Part shown: positions 7,495-15,870 of the stretch, piece by piece
Layout: every line of letters begins with the position of its first letter
Position numbering within the stretch: position 1 is the first letter of the stretch
Source: Rhodospirillales bacterium
Lineage (GTDB): Bacteria; Pseudomonadota; Alphaproteobacteria; ATCC43930; CGMCC-115725
Assembly (NCBI GenBank): GCA_947473305.1
Contig: CANJCB010000004.1
Location: 113,555-177,554 of the forward strand
Length of the DNA stretch: 64,000 bases
Reading direction: 5' to 3'
Translations under genes and position numbers: made by a program
Notes under the pieces: model-generated
Told to the model about the DNA's origin: nothing
Seen by the model: the letters and a program-made list of their open reading frames with translations, nothing else
Database searches by the model: none

Positions 7495-8288
7495 GCAGGC
7501 AGGGCCTGGTCGCGCTCGCTTGTCTCTGGATCGCGGGTCTTGCCGGGCTCGTTTCCTGGGGCGGACAAGCGGCGGAAATCCCGCTTCAAGACCGTCAATC
7601 CGGCTACCAGCTCATGACGCCTGAAACCCGCGCCATGCAGGACGACGATGCCGCCAATCCCGGCATGCTCTGGGTGCTCGACGGCGAGGCGCTCTGGCAG
7701 CGCAAGGACGGCCGGGCCAATCTCTCTTGCGCCGACTGCCACGGCGACGCGCGCCAGTCGATGAAGGGCGTCGCCGCGCGCTATCCCGCCGTCGATCCCG
7801 GGCTTCAAAAACCGGTCGATCTCGAACAGCGCATCGAGATGTGCCGCACGGAAAAACAGCAGGCGCCGCCGTTAAGAGCGGAAGGCAAGGACCTCTTGGC
7901 GCTGGCCGCCTATGTGGCGCGGCAATCGAAGGGAATGCCCATCGCGGTGGTCGAGGACGACCACACGCGCCCTTTCATTTCCGCGGGCCGCGAGATCTAC
8001 GAGCGCCGGCAGGGCCAGCTCAATCTCTCCTGCGCCAATTGTCATGACGACAATTCCGGCAAACGGCTTGCGGGCTCCCCGATCCCCCAGGCGCATCCCA
8101 CGGGATACCCGCTCTACCGGCTTGAATGGCAGACCCTGGGCTCGCTTCAGCGGCGGCTCCGGAACTGCCTCGTGGGCATGCGCGCGGAACCCTATGCCCC
8201 TGGCGCGCCCGAATACGCAGAGCTGGAGCTTTACCTGATGTGGCGCGCACGGGGGATGCCCATGGAAGCGCCGGGAGTGCGGCCCTAG
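7491..8288 (+). CDS. soxA: Dihaem c-type cytochrome SoxA
   Basis: The 265-residue catalytic subunit of the L-cysteine S-thiosulfotransferase SoxXA. A signal peptide covers about residues 1-28. Two haem sites are present, CADCH (C80, C83) and CANCH (C181, C184), so this is the dihaem form. C226, in RNCLVGMRAEP, is the conserved active-site cysteine that ligates the catalytic haem as a persulfide in known SoxA structures. QAHPTGYPLYRLEWQ is a family signature. It is the last gene of the plus-strand run. A large inverted-repeat region begins at its stop codon, and no soxB follows. Confidence 0.94.
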   Translation: MSRQGLVALACLWIAGLAGLVSWGGQAAEIPLQDRQSGYQLMTPETRAMQDDDAANPGMLWVLDGEALWQRKDGRANLSCADCHGDARQSMKGVAARYPAVDPGLQKPVDLEQRIEMCRTEKQQAPPLRAEGKDLLALAAYVARQSKGMPIAVVEDDHTRPFISAGREIYERRQGQLNLSCANCHDDNSGKRLAGSPIPQAHPTGYPLYRLEWQTLGSLQRRLRNCLVGMRAEPYAPGAPEYAELELYLMWRARGMPMEAPGVRP

Positions 8289-8390
8289 AGCGATTTCCAC
8301 TCACGTGGAATCGCTCTAGGTAATAGGGCCTCCGGCCGCTCAAGCGCCGCTTGGGCTGTCGCGTTTCCATCCAGATGGAAATCGCTCTAG
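8287..8390. repeat. Nested inverted repeats between convergent genes (candidate bidirectional terminator/intergenic palindromic element)
   Basis: A 15-base arm at 8287-8301 (CTAGAGCGATTTCCA) has a near-perfect complement at 8308-8321, with one base bulged, giving a strong hairpin directly after the soxA stop. The same arm is perfectly complementary to 8376-8390, and a second local hairpin forms at 8364-8381 (TTTCCAT/ATGGAAA). The block therefore contains one element twice in opposite orientation, separated by about 50 G+C-rich bases. It lies between soxA and the convergent CoA ligase gene, as expected for a two-way terminator, but the sequence-specific arms suggest a dispersed palindromic repeat. 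Confidence 0.75.
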
Positions 8391-8412
8391 CCGCACCCCC
8401 GCCTTGAAGCCA

Positions 8413-10533
8413 CTAGCGCTTGGCGGCGACGAAGAGCGCGTCGACGATGCGCACCTCGCCGGAACCCTTGCGGATGAGGACCGGATTGAGATCGCATTCC
8501 GCGAGCACGCCGCCCATATCCGCCGCCAGTTCGGAGAGATTGGCGACGAGGCCCGAAAGCTTCGCAAAGTCGGTCTTCGCGATCAGGTTGCGATAGCCAC
8601 CGAGGAGAGCGCCCAGCCGCGTGCCGCCGATCATCCCGGAAGCCTCTTCCGCGGTGACAGGGCTGAGGCTCACGGTCCGGTCGTTCTGCAATTCGACCAT
8701 GGTGCCCCCGGTGCCGACGATGATCAGCGCGCCGAAGGGAGGCGTCGCCTGGAAGCCGACCATGGCCTCCACGCAATCGACCATCTCTTCCTGCAATTCG
8801 TAGCCTTCGATGCGGGCCTTGGGCACATGAGTGCGTACCGCGTCCTCGATCGCCGCGACCGCCAGACGGAGCGCTGCGGCGTCCTTGATCCCGAGTTTCA
8901 CCGCGCCGATGTCGGAGCGATGCGGCACGTCGGGGGAAAGCACCTTGGCAACGAGCGGATATCCCACCTTCTCAGCCAGCTTCACCGCGTCTTCCGCCGA
9001 CTTCGCCACGGCCGAGCCGACCACGGGGATCTTATAGGCATCCAGCAGCCGGCGGGTGAGATCCGCCGACAAGGGGCCGGAAACGGCCTCGATGTCCTGA
9101 CGCAGCGTCGCTTTTTCGGCTGAAAGCTGGCGGCTGCCGCCCCGGCGCGCATCGGGTTTGCGCAAGGCCCAATCCGAGAAAATCCCGGCGGACTTCAGCC
9201 CGACGCGGAGGCCACGCAGCAGCGGTACGTCGCTGCCATCGAGGCCCGATTTGATTTCCGGATGAAGCGCCTCGCCACTCGACGAAGCGACAGCGACGGG
9301 TTTTTCGGTCGTCTTGCTGAATTCGGCGACATTCTTCATCTGCTGGGTATAGCGACCCGAACTCCGCCAGGCCAAGGAGGCCTGGGCGTCCTGGATCACG
9401 AAGATCTGGTCGACGTTCGGATCCTTGGCGATCACATCGAAGGCTTCGAGCTCCGAGCGTGACGCGGCCGTCGTCGTGACCGAAGCGCCGAAGTCGATGG
9501 GATTGATCCCGTTGCAGCCCGGCAACAGCCGCTGAAGCTCGGCGGTCGTCGCGTCGGTGAAGGTCGAAAACGTGACGCCGAGGGATTCCGCCAGATCGCA
9601 GGCCAGAGCCGCCTCGCCGCCCGAAATGCCGACGACGGCGATCTGGCGGCCGCGCGGCCGCCGCTCCGTCTTGGCGAAATATTCCATTGAGGCGACCAGT
9701 TCCTCGTAGTCGTTCACGGTCGGGATGCCATAGCGCTTGAAAAAGGCATCCGTCGCATCCCGGCTGCGGATCAGCGCGCCGGTATGGGCCTGGGTCGCGA
9801 CGGCGCCCAGCGCCGACTGCCCGACCTTCAGCACGACAGCAGCCTTGCCGTTCGCTTGCAGAAGATCGATGGCATCGGCAAAGGCATCGGGATCGGGGAT
9901 CTGTTCCAGCACCATGCCCACGACGCGGGTGTGTTCGTCCGTGGCGAGCCAGCGGGCGAAATCGGCCGCGCCGATCTGCCACTCGCTGCCGCTGGTGATG
10001 ACCTTGGAAAACCCCACGTCGGTCGAATTCATGACCGAAATGGCGGCCGAGCCGGATTGCGCGATAAGCGCCGCATAGCCGGGCTTCACCCGGGACGTGG
10101 GGATCGCCGTATAGAGCTGGATCAATTCCGACCAATTGATATGGCCCATGCAATTGGGCCCATGGACGATGATCCTGCCCTCGCGGCAGATGCGCTTGGT
10201 CTCGGCCTCTTCCTCGGGCGTGAAGCCGTTGGACATGACGATGGCGGATTTGCAGCCGATCTGGTCGAGCCGCCTCAGCGCATCGGGCACGCTGGAAGCC
10301 GGCACCGAGATCACTGCCGTATCGACCTCGGAACCCGGAAGATCCTCGATCCGCGCCACCGCCTCATAGCCGACGATCTCCTTCGCTTCCGGATGGACGG
10401 GGATCACCCGCCCCGGAAAGTTCGCGTCGTGAAGGTTGATGAGAACGACATTGCCATTGTTCTTCCGCGTGGCCGAAGCCCCCAGCACTGCCAAGGTCTT
10501 GGGGCGGATGACGGGGTCGAGATTCCTGATCAT
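8413..10533 (-). CDS. Acetate--CoA ligase family protein (ADP-forming type: CoA-binding + ATP-grasp)
   Basis: A 706-residue cytoplasmic enzyme of the NDP-forming acyl-CoA synthetase superfamily, fusing the CoA-ligase alpha part (residues 1 to about 460) and the ATP-grasp beta part (about 480-706). Seen features are the N-terminal CoA-binding segment LAVLGASATRKNNGNVV, HGPNCMGHINW, SGSAAISVMN and VGISGGEAALACD. In the ATP-grasp part are GYPLVAKVLSPDVPHRSD, IGAVKLG and a C-terminal CDLNPVLI. The ATG at 10533 is preceded by GGAGAGC and starts the conserved region; the frame is open a little further upstream. It ends the minus-strand operon that contains a Dpp-type importer, so it may activate the imported carboxylate. 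The acid used is not evident. Confidence 0.88.
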   Translation of the reverse strand: MIRNLDPVIRPKTLAVLGASATRKNNGNVVLINLHDANFPGRVIPVHPEAKEIVGYEAVARIEDLPGSEVDTAVISVPASSVPDALRRLDQIGCKSAIVMSNGFTPEEEAETKRICREGRIIVHGPNCMGHINWSELIQLYTAIPTSRVKPGYAALIAQSGSAAISVMNSTDVGFSKVITSGSEWQIGAADFARWLATDEHTRVVGMVLEQIPDPDAFADAIDLLQANGKAAVVLKVGQSALGAVATQAHTGALIRSRDATDAFFKRYGIPTVNDYEELVASMEYFAKTERRPRGRQIAVVGISGGEAALACDLAESLGVTFSTFTDATTAELQRLLPGCNGINPIDFGASVTTTAASRSELEAFDVIAKDPNVDQIFVIQDAQASLAWRSSGRYTQQMKNVAEFSKTTEKPVAVASSSGEALHPEIKSGLDGSDVPLLRGLRVGLKSAGIFSDWALRKPDARRGGSRQLSAEKATLRQDIEAVSGPLSADLTRRLLDAYKIPVVGSAVAKSAEDAVKLAEKVGYPLVAKVLSPDVPHRSDIGAVKLGIKDAAALRLAVAAIEDAVRTHVPKARIEGYELQEEMVDCVEAMVGFQATPPFGALIIVGTGGTMVELQNDRTVSLSPVTAEEASGMIGGTRLGALLGGYRNLIAKTDFAKLSGLVANLSELAADMGGVLAECDLNPVLIRKGSGEVRIVDALFVAAKR

Positions 10534-10553
10534 TCCATGCTCTCCGAATTGCA

Positions 10554-10580
10554 CCGGGCGCTCCTCCCTGAAGCGCCCGG
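10554..10580 (-). terminator. Intergenic stem-loop between solute-binding protein and CoA ligase genes
   Basis: A perfect 9-base inverted repeat (CCGGGCGCT at 10554-10562, AGCGCCCGG at 10572-10580) with a 9-base loop lies between two same-strand genes, 20 bases after the binding-protein stop. There is no T-run on the minus strand after it, so it is better seen as a partial terminator or mRNA-stabilising hairpin. Such hairpins often follow binding-protein genes and keep their message more abundant than the downstream mRNA. Confidence 0.55.
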
Positions 10581-10600
10581 CGGTTCCCTTTTTGCCTACA

Positions 10601-12238
10601 TTATTTCCCGTTTTTCAACCAGACTTCCGCCCAATTGGGATACTCGTTGAAAGAGACGTCGAACTGGGTGTGCAGAGCCTCGAAACGGGTCGAGAATCCG
10701 TGGAAAGTCGGCACATTGGTCATGCTGATCTCGTTGAGGTCCCGCGCCACGATTTCCTCGTAGGTCTTGTAGAACTGCTTCCGGTCGGCCGCCGCCGCCC
10801 CATTGGCCTTGGCCGCGATGGCGTCGAGTTCCGGGTTGCAATAGCCTGAGGGGTTCACATAGGGCAGCTTGTTCGGGTTGCAGAGGAAGCTGCGGTCCAC
10901 GCCCAGCGTCGGATCGGTGCGTCCCGTCAGGGACACGAGGGACACATCGAAATTATTCTGCTTATAGACCTTGTCGATCCAGAGCTGGTCGTCGAGGCCG
11001 GAAAGCGTCGTTTCGATCCCGACCTCTTTCCATTGAGCCGCCAGGATCTGGGCGATCGGCTCGAAGGTGGAGCGGTTGAAGACGCTGGCGGAATAGGTGA
11101 GATCCACCGTGAACCGCTTGCCGTTGACCAGCGGGAAGCCGGCCTCGTCGAGCAGTTTTCCCGCCTTCGCCACATCATGCGGATAGAGCTTGCCGTAATC
11201 GACCGACGGATCGGAAAGCTCGGTGAACTGCGCCGGGATCGCGTTGGTCGCGAGGAAGGCGAAGCCATGATAGGCATCGGAGATAATACGGGTGCGATCC
11301 ATGGCATGGAACACCGCCTGGCGCACCTTCTGGTTGTCGAAGGGCGGCTTCCGCATGTTGAAATCGAGCGAGGCGCGTTCCGGCGCGCTCACCTCGACCT
11401 GTCGCGCGAAGACCTTGCCGGTAGCCTTGGCCGCTTCCTGGACCCGGGCGACCTGGGTATAGGGCAACTTCACGAAGTCGATCTCGCCCTGGAGCAGCGC
11501 GTTGATCTGCTGCTGGGTGTCGGTGATGATCGCCACCACCAGACCGTCGAGATAGGGCTTCGGCTGATCCCAGTAATTGGGATTGCGCACGAAGGTCAGG
11601 GACCGGCCCTGCTCGAAGGCCTGCAGCTTATAAGGCCCGAGACCCACCGGATTGCGGTTGGCCGGATTCTGCAGCACGTCGGTGCCTTCGTAGATGTGCT
11701 TCGGCATGAGCGGAAGCACTTCCTTGTCGAAGCCTTCGAGCGCGGCGGCGAGCGGCGCCTTCAGCGTGACGACGACGGTATTGGCATCCGGCGCCTCGAC
11801 GCTCTCCATATTGGGCAGCATCTGGGTCTGATAGGTGTTGAACTTCGCCACATCCTTCAGCGTGAAGACCACGTCGGCGGAGGAGAAGGGCTTACCGTCC
11901 GACCATTTGAGGCCCGCGCGCAGATGGAAGGTATAGGTCTTCTGGTCGGGCGAGATGTCCCAGGAAGTCGCGATATGCGGGACCTTCTTGCCCTTGCCGT
12001 CGCGGGCGAAGAGCCCGTCGGCCCAAAGATCGGACACCATGAGCACCGGCGTCGCGGAGGTCGCATGGGAATTGAGCGTCGTCAGGCCCGAACCGTCGGT
12101 CCCGATGACGGCGATGCCGCCATGCTTCGGTGTCTCGTCGGCCGCCCAGGCCGCCGTGCCGACGAGCACCATCGCCCCCGCCGCCAAGGCGGTCCAGCCG
12201 CCTCGCATCATGCTTCTGTGCTTCAGTTTTTCAGCCAT
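10601..12238 (-). CDS. ABC transporter substrate-binding protein, family 5 (DppA/OppA-like)
   Basis: The 545-residue periplasmic binding protein of the importer encoded just upstream. The ATG at 12238 follows GGGGGAAATC, a good ribosome binding site. A signal peptide with hydrophobic core ALAAGAMVLVGTAAW is cut near AWAADE. Family-5 signatures present are IATSWDISPDQKTYTFHLR, the FSSADVVFTLKD motif, NPVGLGPYKL and RNPNYWDQPKPYLDG. Length is normal. It follows the second ATPase gene with a 25-base gap and is the sixth gene of the operon, followed by a stem-loop. Placement of the binding protein after the ATPases is unusual compared with the common A-B-C-D-F order. The ligand is unknown. Confidence 0.93.
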   Translation of the reverse strand: MAEKLKHRSMMRGGWTALAAGAMVLVGTAAWAADETPKHGGIAVIGTDGSGLTTLNSHATSATPVLMVSDLWADGLFARDGKGKKVPHIATSWDISPDQKTYTFHLRAGLKWSDGKPFSSADVVFTLKDVAKFNTYQTQMLPNMESVEAPDANTVVVTLKAPLAAALEGFDKEVLPLMPKHIYEGTDVLQNPANRNPVGLGPYKLQAFEQGRSLTFVRNPNYWDQPKPYLDGLVVAIITDTQQQINALLQGEIDFVKLPYTQVARVQEAAKATGKVFARQVEVSAPERASLDFNMRKPPFDNQKVRQAVFHAMDRTRIISDAYHGFAFLATNAIPAQFTELSDPSVDYGKLYPHDVAKAGKLLDEAGFPLVNGKRFTVDLTYSASVFNRSTFEPIAQILAAQWKEVGIETTLSGLDDQLWIDKVYKQNNFDVSLVSLTGRTDPTLGVDRSFLCNPNKLPYVNPSGYCNPELDAIAAKANGAAAADRKQFYKTYEEIVARDLNEISMTNVPTFHGFSTRFEALHTQFDVSFNEYPNWAEVWLKNGK

Positions 12239-12263
12239 GATTTCCCCCTTCTCCAGTGTCGAT

Positions 12264-13091
12264 TCAAGCAAGCCCGGCCCGTTGCCGGGCAAGGCGTGGA
12301 TCCGCCGTCAGCCGCGCTGCCAGCAGCGATTTTGTGTAGCTGTGCTGGGGCCGGCTCAGGACTTCCGATGCGGGTCCGGCTTCGACGATCTTGCCGAGAT
12401 ACATGACCGCGACCCGGTCGGCGATGGTCGCCACCACATTGAGGTCATGGCTGATCATGACGAGGCCCAGGGAGAGCCGCCGCTTCAGCCCGATCAGCAG
12501 GTCGAGGATCTGCGCCTGCACCGACATGTCGAGGCTCGACAGGGGTTCGTCGGCGATGACGAGCTTGGGCTCCAGGCAGATCGCCCGGGCAATGGCGATC
12601 CTCTGCTGCTGCCCCCCGGACAACTGATGGGGATAGCGGTCGAGATAATCCGTGGCCGGCGTCAGTCCCACCGATTCCAGCCGTTCGGCGATGACCTGCC
12701 GCATCGTGGCCGGAGTCGCGAGACCATGCCGGGCGAGGACGTGCCCCAGCGTCGTCTCGATCCGCATGCGCGGGTTCAGGGAAGAAGCCGGGTCCTGGAA
12801 GACCGGCTGGATCTCGCGCCGGAAGACCCGCTTTTCCGAAGCGCTCAAGGCCTCGATGGGGCGGCCGCGATAGAGGATCTCGCCGCTGGTGGGCGGCACG
12901 AGGCCAAGCAGGATCCGCGCGAGGCTGCTCTTGCCCGAGCCCGATTCGCCGACGATGGCGAGGGTCTCGCCCTCGCGCACCTCGATATCGACCTCGTCGA
13001 CCGCCCGCACGCCCTGCCTTTTCCACCCCTGCCAACGGCCCTTAGCGAAGGATTTGACCACCGACCGCGCGGCAAGAATCGGTTCGGTCAC
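12264..13091 (-). CDS. Oligopeptide-type ABC transporter ATP-binding protein (DppF/OppF-like)
   Basis: A 275-residue cytoplasmic ATPase subunit. It has Walker A GESGSGKSS (about residues 48-56), a Q-loop at QPVFQDPASSLNP, the ABC signature LSGGQQQR and Walker B LVIADEPLSSLD, then the switch His in ISHDLNV. The C-terminus holds the oligo_HPY-type extension HSYTKSLLAARL typical of Opp/Dpp ATPases. The GTG at 13091 overlaps the stop of the partner ATPase (GTGA), so the two are translationally coupled and presumably form the heterodimer that drives transport. Confidence 0.93.
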   Translation of the reverse strand: MTEPILAARSVVKSFAKGRWQGWKRQGVRAVDEVDIEVREGETLAIVGESGSGKSSLARILLGLVPPTSGEILYRGRPIEALSASEKRVFRREIQPVFQDPASSLNPRMRIETTLGHVLARHGLATPATMRQVIAERLESVGLTPATDYLDRYPHQLSGGQQQRIAIARAICLEPKLVIADEPLSSLDMSVQAQILDLLIGLKRRLSLGLVMISHDLNVVATIADRVAVMYLGKIVEAGPASEVLSRPQHSYTKSLLAARLTADPRLARQRAGLA

Positions 13092-13900
13092 GAGGCCACC
13101 TCGTAACCGGGCTGGAGCAGCCGCCGCCCGGCTTCGATCAGGCTTGCGGTATAGGGATCCTTCGGCGCTTCAAAGAGCTCGATGATGCCGGCGCTCTCCA
13201 CCACCTTGCCGCCATACATCACATAGACCCGGTCGCAGAGTTCCGCGACGAGCCCGAGGTTGTGGGAGATCACCAGCATGGCGACCCCGTTCTCGCGGTT
13301 GAGGCGGCGCAGGGTCTCGATCACCTGGATCTGGACCGTGGCATCCAAGGCCGTCGTCGGCTCGTCGGCGACCAGGAGCTTCGGTTCCGGCGCCAGGGCC
13401 ATGGCGATCAGAGCCCGCTGGCGCATCCCGCCCGATAATTCATGGGGATAGAGGCGAAGCACGCGCTCAGCGTCGCCGAGCCCGACCTGCCGCAGAAGTT
13501 CCGCCGCCCTTGCCTTCGCACCGCGCCGGTCCCAGGCGGGACGCAACGCCTCCTCCATCTGGGAGCCGATCTTGCGGGTCGGGTTGAGATGGCTCAGGGG
13601 ATCCTGGAAAACCATGGAGAAGCTGCCGTGGCGGCGCAGGCGGCGCAGGTCGCCGTCCCCCATCGCCAGCACGTCCCGTCCCTCGAACAGCGCCTGGCCC
13701 GAGAGATGAGCCAGTTCCACATTGGGCATCAGCCGCGTGACGGCGCGGGCGAAGGTGGTCTTGCCGGAACCGGACTCGCCCAGGATGCCCACGCATTCCC
13801 CGGCATTGACGATGATATCGACCCCATCGACGGCCCTGACGATCCGGTCGCCCACCCGGAGATGGACCTTGACCTGACGGGCGTCGAGAAGCGCGGCCAT
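13088..13900 (-). CDS. Oligopeptide-type ABC transporter ATP-binding protein (DppD/OppD-like)
   Basis: A 270-residue partner ATPase. I start at the ATG at 13900, which opens the conserved MAALLDARQVKVHLRVGD region and overlaps the permease stop by one base; the frame continues upstream without similarity. Walker A is GESGSGKTT, the Q-loop is SMVFQDPLSHLNP, the signature is LSGGMRQR, Walker B is LLVADEPTTALD and the switch region is ISHNLGL. The C-terminal PKDPYTASLIEAGRRL is the family extension. It is part of a compact B-C-D-F-A operon. Confidence 0.93.
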   Translation of the reverse strand: MAALLDARQVKVHLRVGDRIVRAVDGVDIIVNAGECVGILGESGSGKTTFARAVTRLMPNVELAHLSGQALFEGRDVLAMGDGDLRRLRRHGSFSMVFQDPLSHLNPTRKIGSQMEEALRPAWDRRGAKARAAELLRQVGLGDAERVLRLYPHELSGGMRQRALIAMALAPEPKLLVADEPTTALDATVQIQVIETLRRLNRENGVAMLVISHNLGLVAELCDRVYVMYGGKVVESAGIIELFEAPKDPYTASLIEAGRRLLQPGYEVAS

Positions 13901-14799
13901 CAGCTCTGCAGCCTCGTGCCGGAGGAGGAGCGCGGGTCGAAGATCTCGTTGAGCCCATCGGCCAGCAGATTGAGCCCCAGGACCGTGATGCAGATCGCCG
14001 CCCCGGGGAAGACGCTCATCCACCAGGCATTGTCGAGATAACTCTGGCCGCGGTTCAAGATCTCGCCCCAACTTGGAATGCTGGGGTCGGACAAGCCCAG
14101 GAAGCCGAGGCCTGCCGCAATCAGCGTGGCGAGGCCGGCGTCGAGCGCCACCTGCGCGATGACCGGCGGCAAGGCGTTGGGCAGGATTTCCCGCAGGATG
14201 ATATGGCTTGTCGAGAGCCCCGCGGCCTGGGCGGCGGCCACGAATTCGCGCTCCTTCAGCACGACGAACTGGCCATAGACGATCCGCGCCTCCAAGGGCC
14301 AGATCGCCACGGCGACCGCGCCGATGAGGAGCCAGAAGCTCGAGCCCAGCATGGCCACCACGAAGAGCACGACGACGATGACCGGCAGGGTCTGAAAAAG
14401 CTCGGCGATGCGCATCAGCACCGCCTCGACCGGCCCCCGAAGATATCCCGCCAAGGCCCCGATGGTCCCGCCCAGCAGGAAAGCGATCGCCGCCGCATAG
14501 AAGCCGATCGCCAGCGACGCCCGCCCGCCATAGAGCACCACCGAAAAGAGATCGTGCCCGACGTTATCGGTCCCCATGAGATGAAGCCGCGAGGGCGGCA
14601 GCAGGCTCTTGTCGGCCAGTTCGATGGGACCATTGGGCGCGATCCAGGGTGCGAACCAGGAGACCAGCGCGAGAGCGGTGATGATGATGACACCGGTGCG
14701 TCCCGCACCCGTGCGCATCAGGGCCCGGAAGCCCGTCCAAAGCGAGCGGATCCAGGTTGGCGCGGCGGTAACTTCCCTTGTTTCCACTCCGACTGTCAT
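13900..14799 (-). CDS. Oligopeptide-type ABC transporter permease (DppC/OppC-like)
   Basis: A 299-residue inner-membrane protein with about six hydrophobic helices. A first transmembrane segment lies at VIIITALALVSWFAPWIA, followed by a periplasmic loop containing HLMGTDNVGHDLFSVVLYGGRASL, the classic OppC hallmark. The EAA-type loop that contacts the ATPases is at EREFVAAAQAAGLSTSHIIL, with REILPNALPPVIAQ after it. It ends on the start codon of the DppD-like ATPase gene and follows the DppB-like permease with a 15-base gap. Confidence 0.94.
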   Translation of the reverse strand: MTVGVETREVTAAPTWIRSLWTGFRALMRTGAGRTGVIIITALALVSWFAPWIAPNGPIELADKSLLPPSRLHLMGTDNVGHDLFSVVLYGGRASLAIGFYAAAIAFLLGGTIGALAGYLRGPVEAVLMRIAELFQTLPVIVVVLFVVAMLGSSFWLLIGAVAVAIWPLEARIVYGQFVVLKEREFVAAAQAAGLSTSHIILREILPNALPPVIAQVALDAGLATLIAAGLGFLGLSDPSIPSWGEILNRGQSYLDNAWWMSVFPGAAICITVLGLNLLADGLNEIFDPRSSSGTRLQS

Positions 14800-14814
14800 G
14801 CGCCCCCGACGCCT

Positions 14815-15783
14815 TTAGCGAGCCAGCCGGATCCGAGGATCCAGCCAGGAATAGAGAATATCCACGATGAGGTTCATCAGGATGACGCAGACCGCGACGA
14901 AGAGCACGACGCCGACAATCGTCTGGTTGTCGCGAAGCCGGATCGATTCGATCAGCAGCGAACCGACCCCCGGCCAGGAGAAGACGCTTTCGATGAGAAC
15001 CGCGCCGCCCATGGCCGTGCCGAAGGAATAGCCCATGGCCGTGACCACGGGCAGGATCGAATTGCGGATCACATGGCCCTGGATGATCTCGCGGCGGCTC
15101 AGGCCCTTCTGGCGGGCCGTCACGATATAGCCTTGCCCCAGCGTCCCGATCACGCTGGTGCGGATGAGCCGGGCGACGCGGGTCGCCTCGTAGATCGCAT
15201 AGGTCGTCATGGGCAGCGCGAGGTAGCGCATCCGGTCCAGGACCCAGGCGAAGCCGGTGGAGCGGTCGATCAGCGGCGCCATCCCCTGGGTCGGCAGCCA
15301 GCCGAGGTTCATGGCGAAGACAATCACCAGGAGCTGCCCGATCCAGAAGGTCGGCATGGCGTATCCGACCAGCACGAGCGCGTTCCAGAACCGATCCACC
15401 GAGCGATGATTGGTCACCGCCGACTGCACGCCGATCATGATGCCGACGACGATGCCGACCGCATAGCCGCTGGCGGCGAGCAGCAAGGTGCGCGGCGCGC
15501 GCTCGACGATCAGGTCGAGCACGGGCCGCTGGGCGCGGAAGGAATATCCCAAGTCCCCCTGGGCCAGGTTCACGAAATACTGGAAGAGGCGGATGTAGAG
15601 CGGATCGTTGAGGTGGAAGCGTTCTTCAATCGACGCGCGATAGGCCGGCGGCACCGGGAACTGGCCGATGATCGCCTGCACGGGATCGCCCGGCACCATC
15701 TGCAGAACACAGAAAATGACGACGATCACCCCGATCAGCAGCGGAATCGCGTGACCGAGCCGGGCGATGATGAAACGAGCCAT
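14815..15783 (-). CDS. Oligopeptide-type ABC transporter permease (DppB/OppB-like)
   Basis: A 322-residue inner-membrane permease. It begins with the typical RLGHAIPLLIGVIVVIFCVLQM helix and VPGDP motif, then FHLNDPLYIRLFQYFVNLAQGDLGYS, the standard OppB periplasmic signature. The EAA loop is visible at GYIVTARQKGLSRREII, with QGHVIRNSILPVVTAMG, and the C-terminal LYSWLDPRIR is conserved. Several hydrophobic stretches agree with six helices. It is the first transporter gene of the operon, 87 bases downstream of the amidohydrolase-fold gene. Confidence 0.94.
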   Translation of the reverse strand: MARFIIARLGHAIPLLIGVIVVIFCVLQMVPGDPVQAIIGQFPVPPAYRASIEERFHLNDPLYIRLFQYFVNLAQGDLGYSFRAQRPVLDLIVERAPRTLLLAASGYAVGIVVGIMIGVQSAVTNHRSVDRFWNALVLVGYAMPTFWIGQLLVIVFAMNLGWLPTQGMAPLIDRSTGFAWVLDRMRYLALPMTTYAIYEATRVARLIRTSVIGTLGQGYIVTARQKGLSRREIIQGHVIRNSILPVVTAMGYSFGTAMGGAVLIESVFSWPGVGSLLIESIRLRDNQTIVGVVLFVAVCVILMNLIVDILYSWLDPRIRLAR

Positions 15784-15870
15784 CCCACTCCTTCAATGTC
15801 GGAGATCCGTCGTCCGGACGCTCGCTCCCAAACCTCGTGTCGGCTCGGCGCCTCTGGCGGGCGCCTCGTT

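Noticed and set aside
8287..8390. CRISPR array or IS element end
   Set aside because: There are only inverted, not regularly spaced direct, repeats, and no transposase or cas gene is near.
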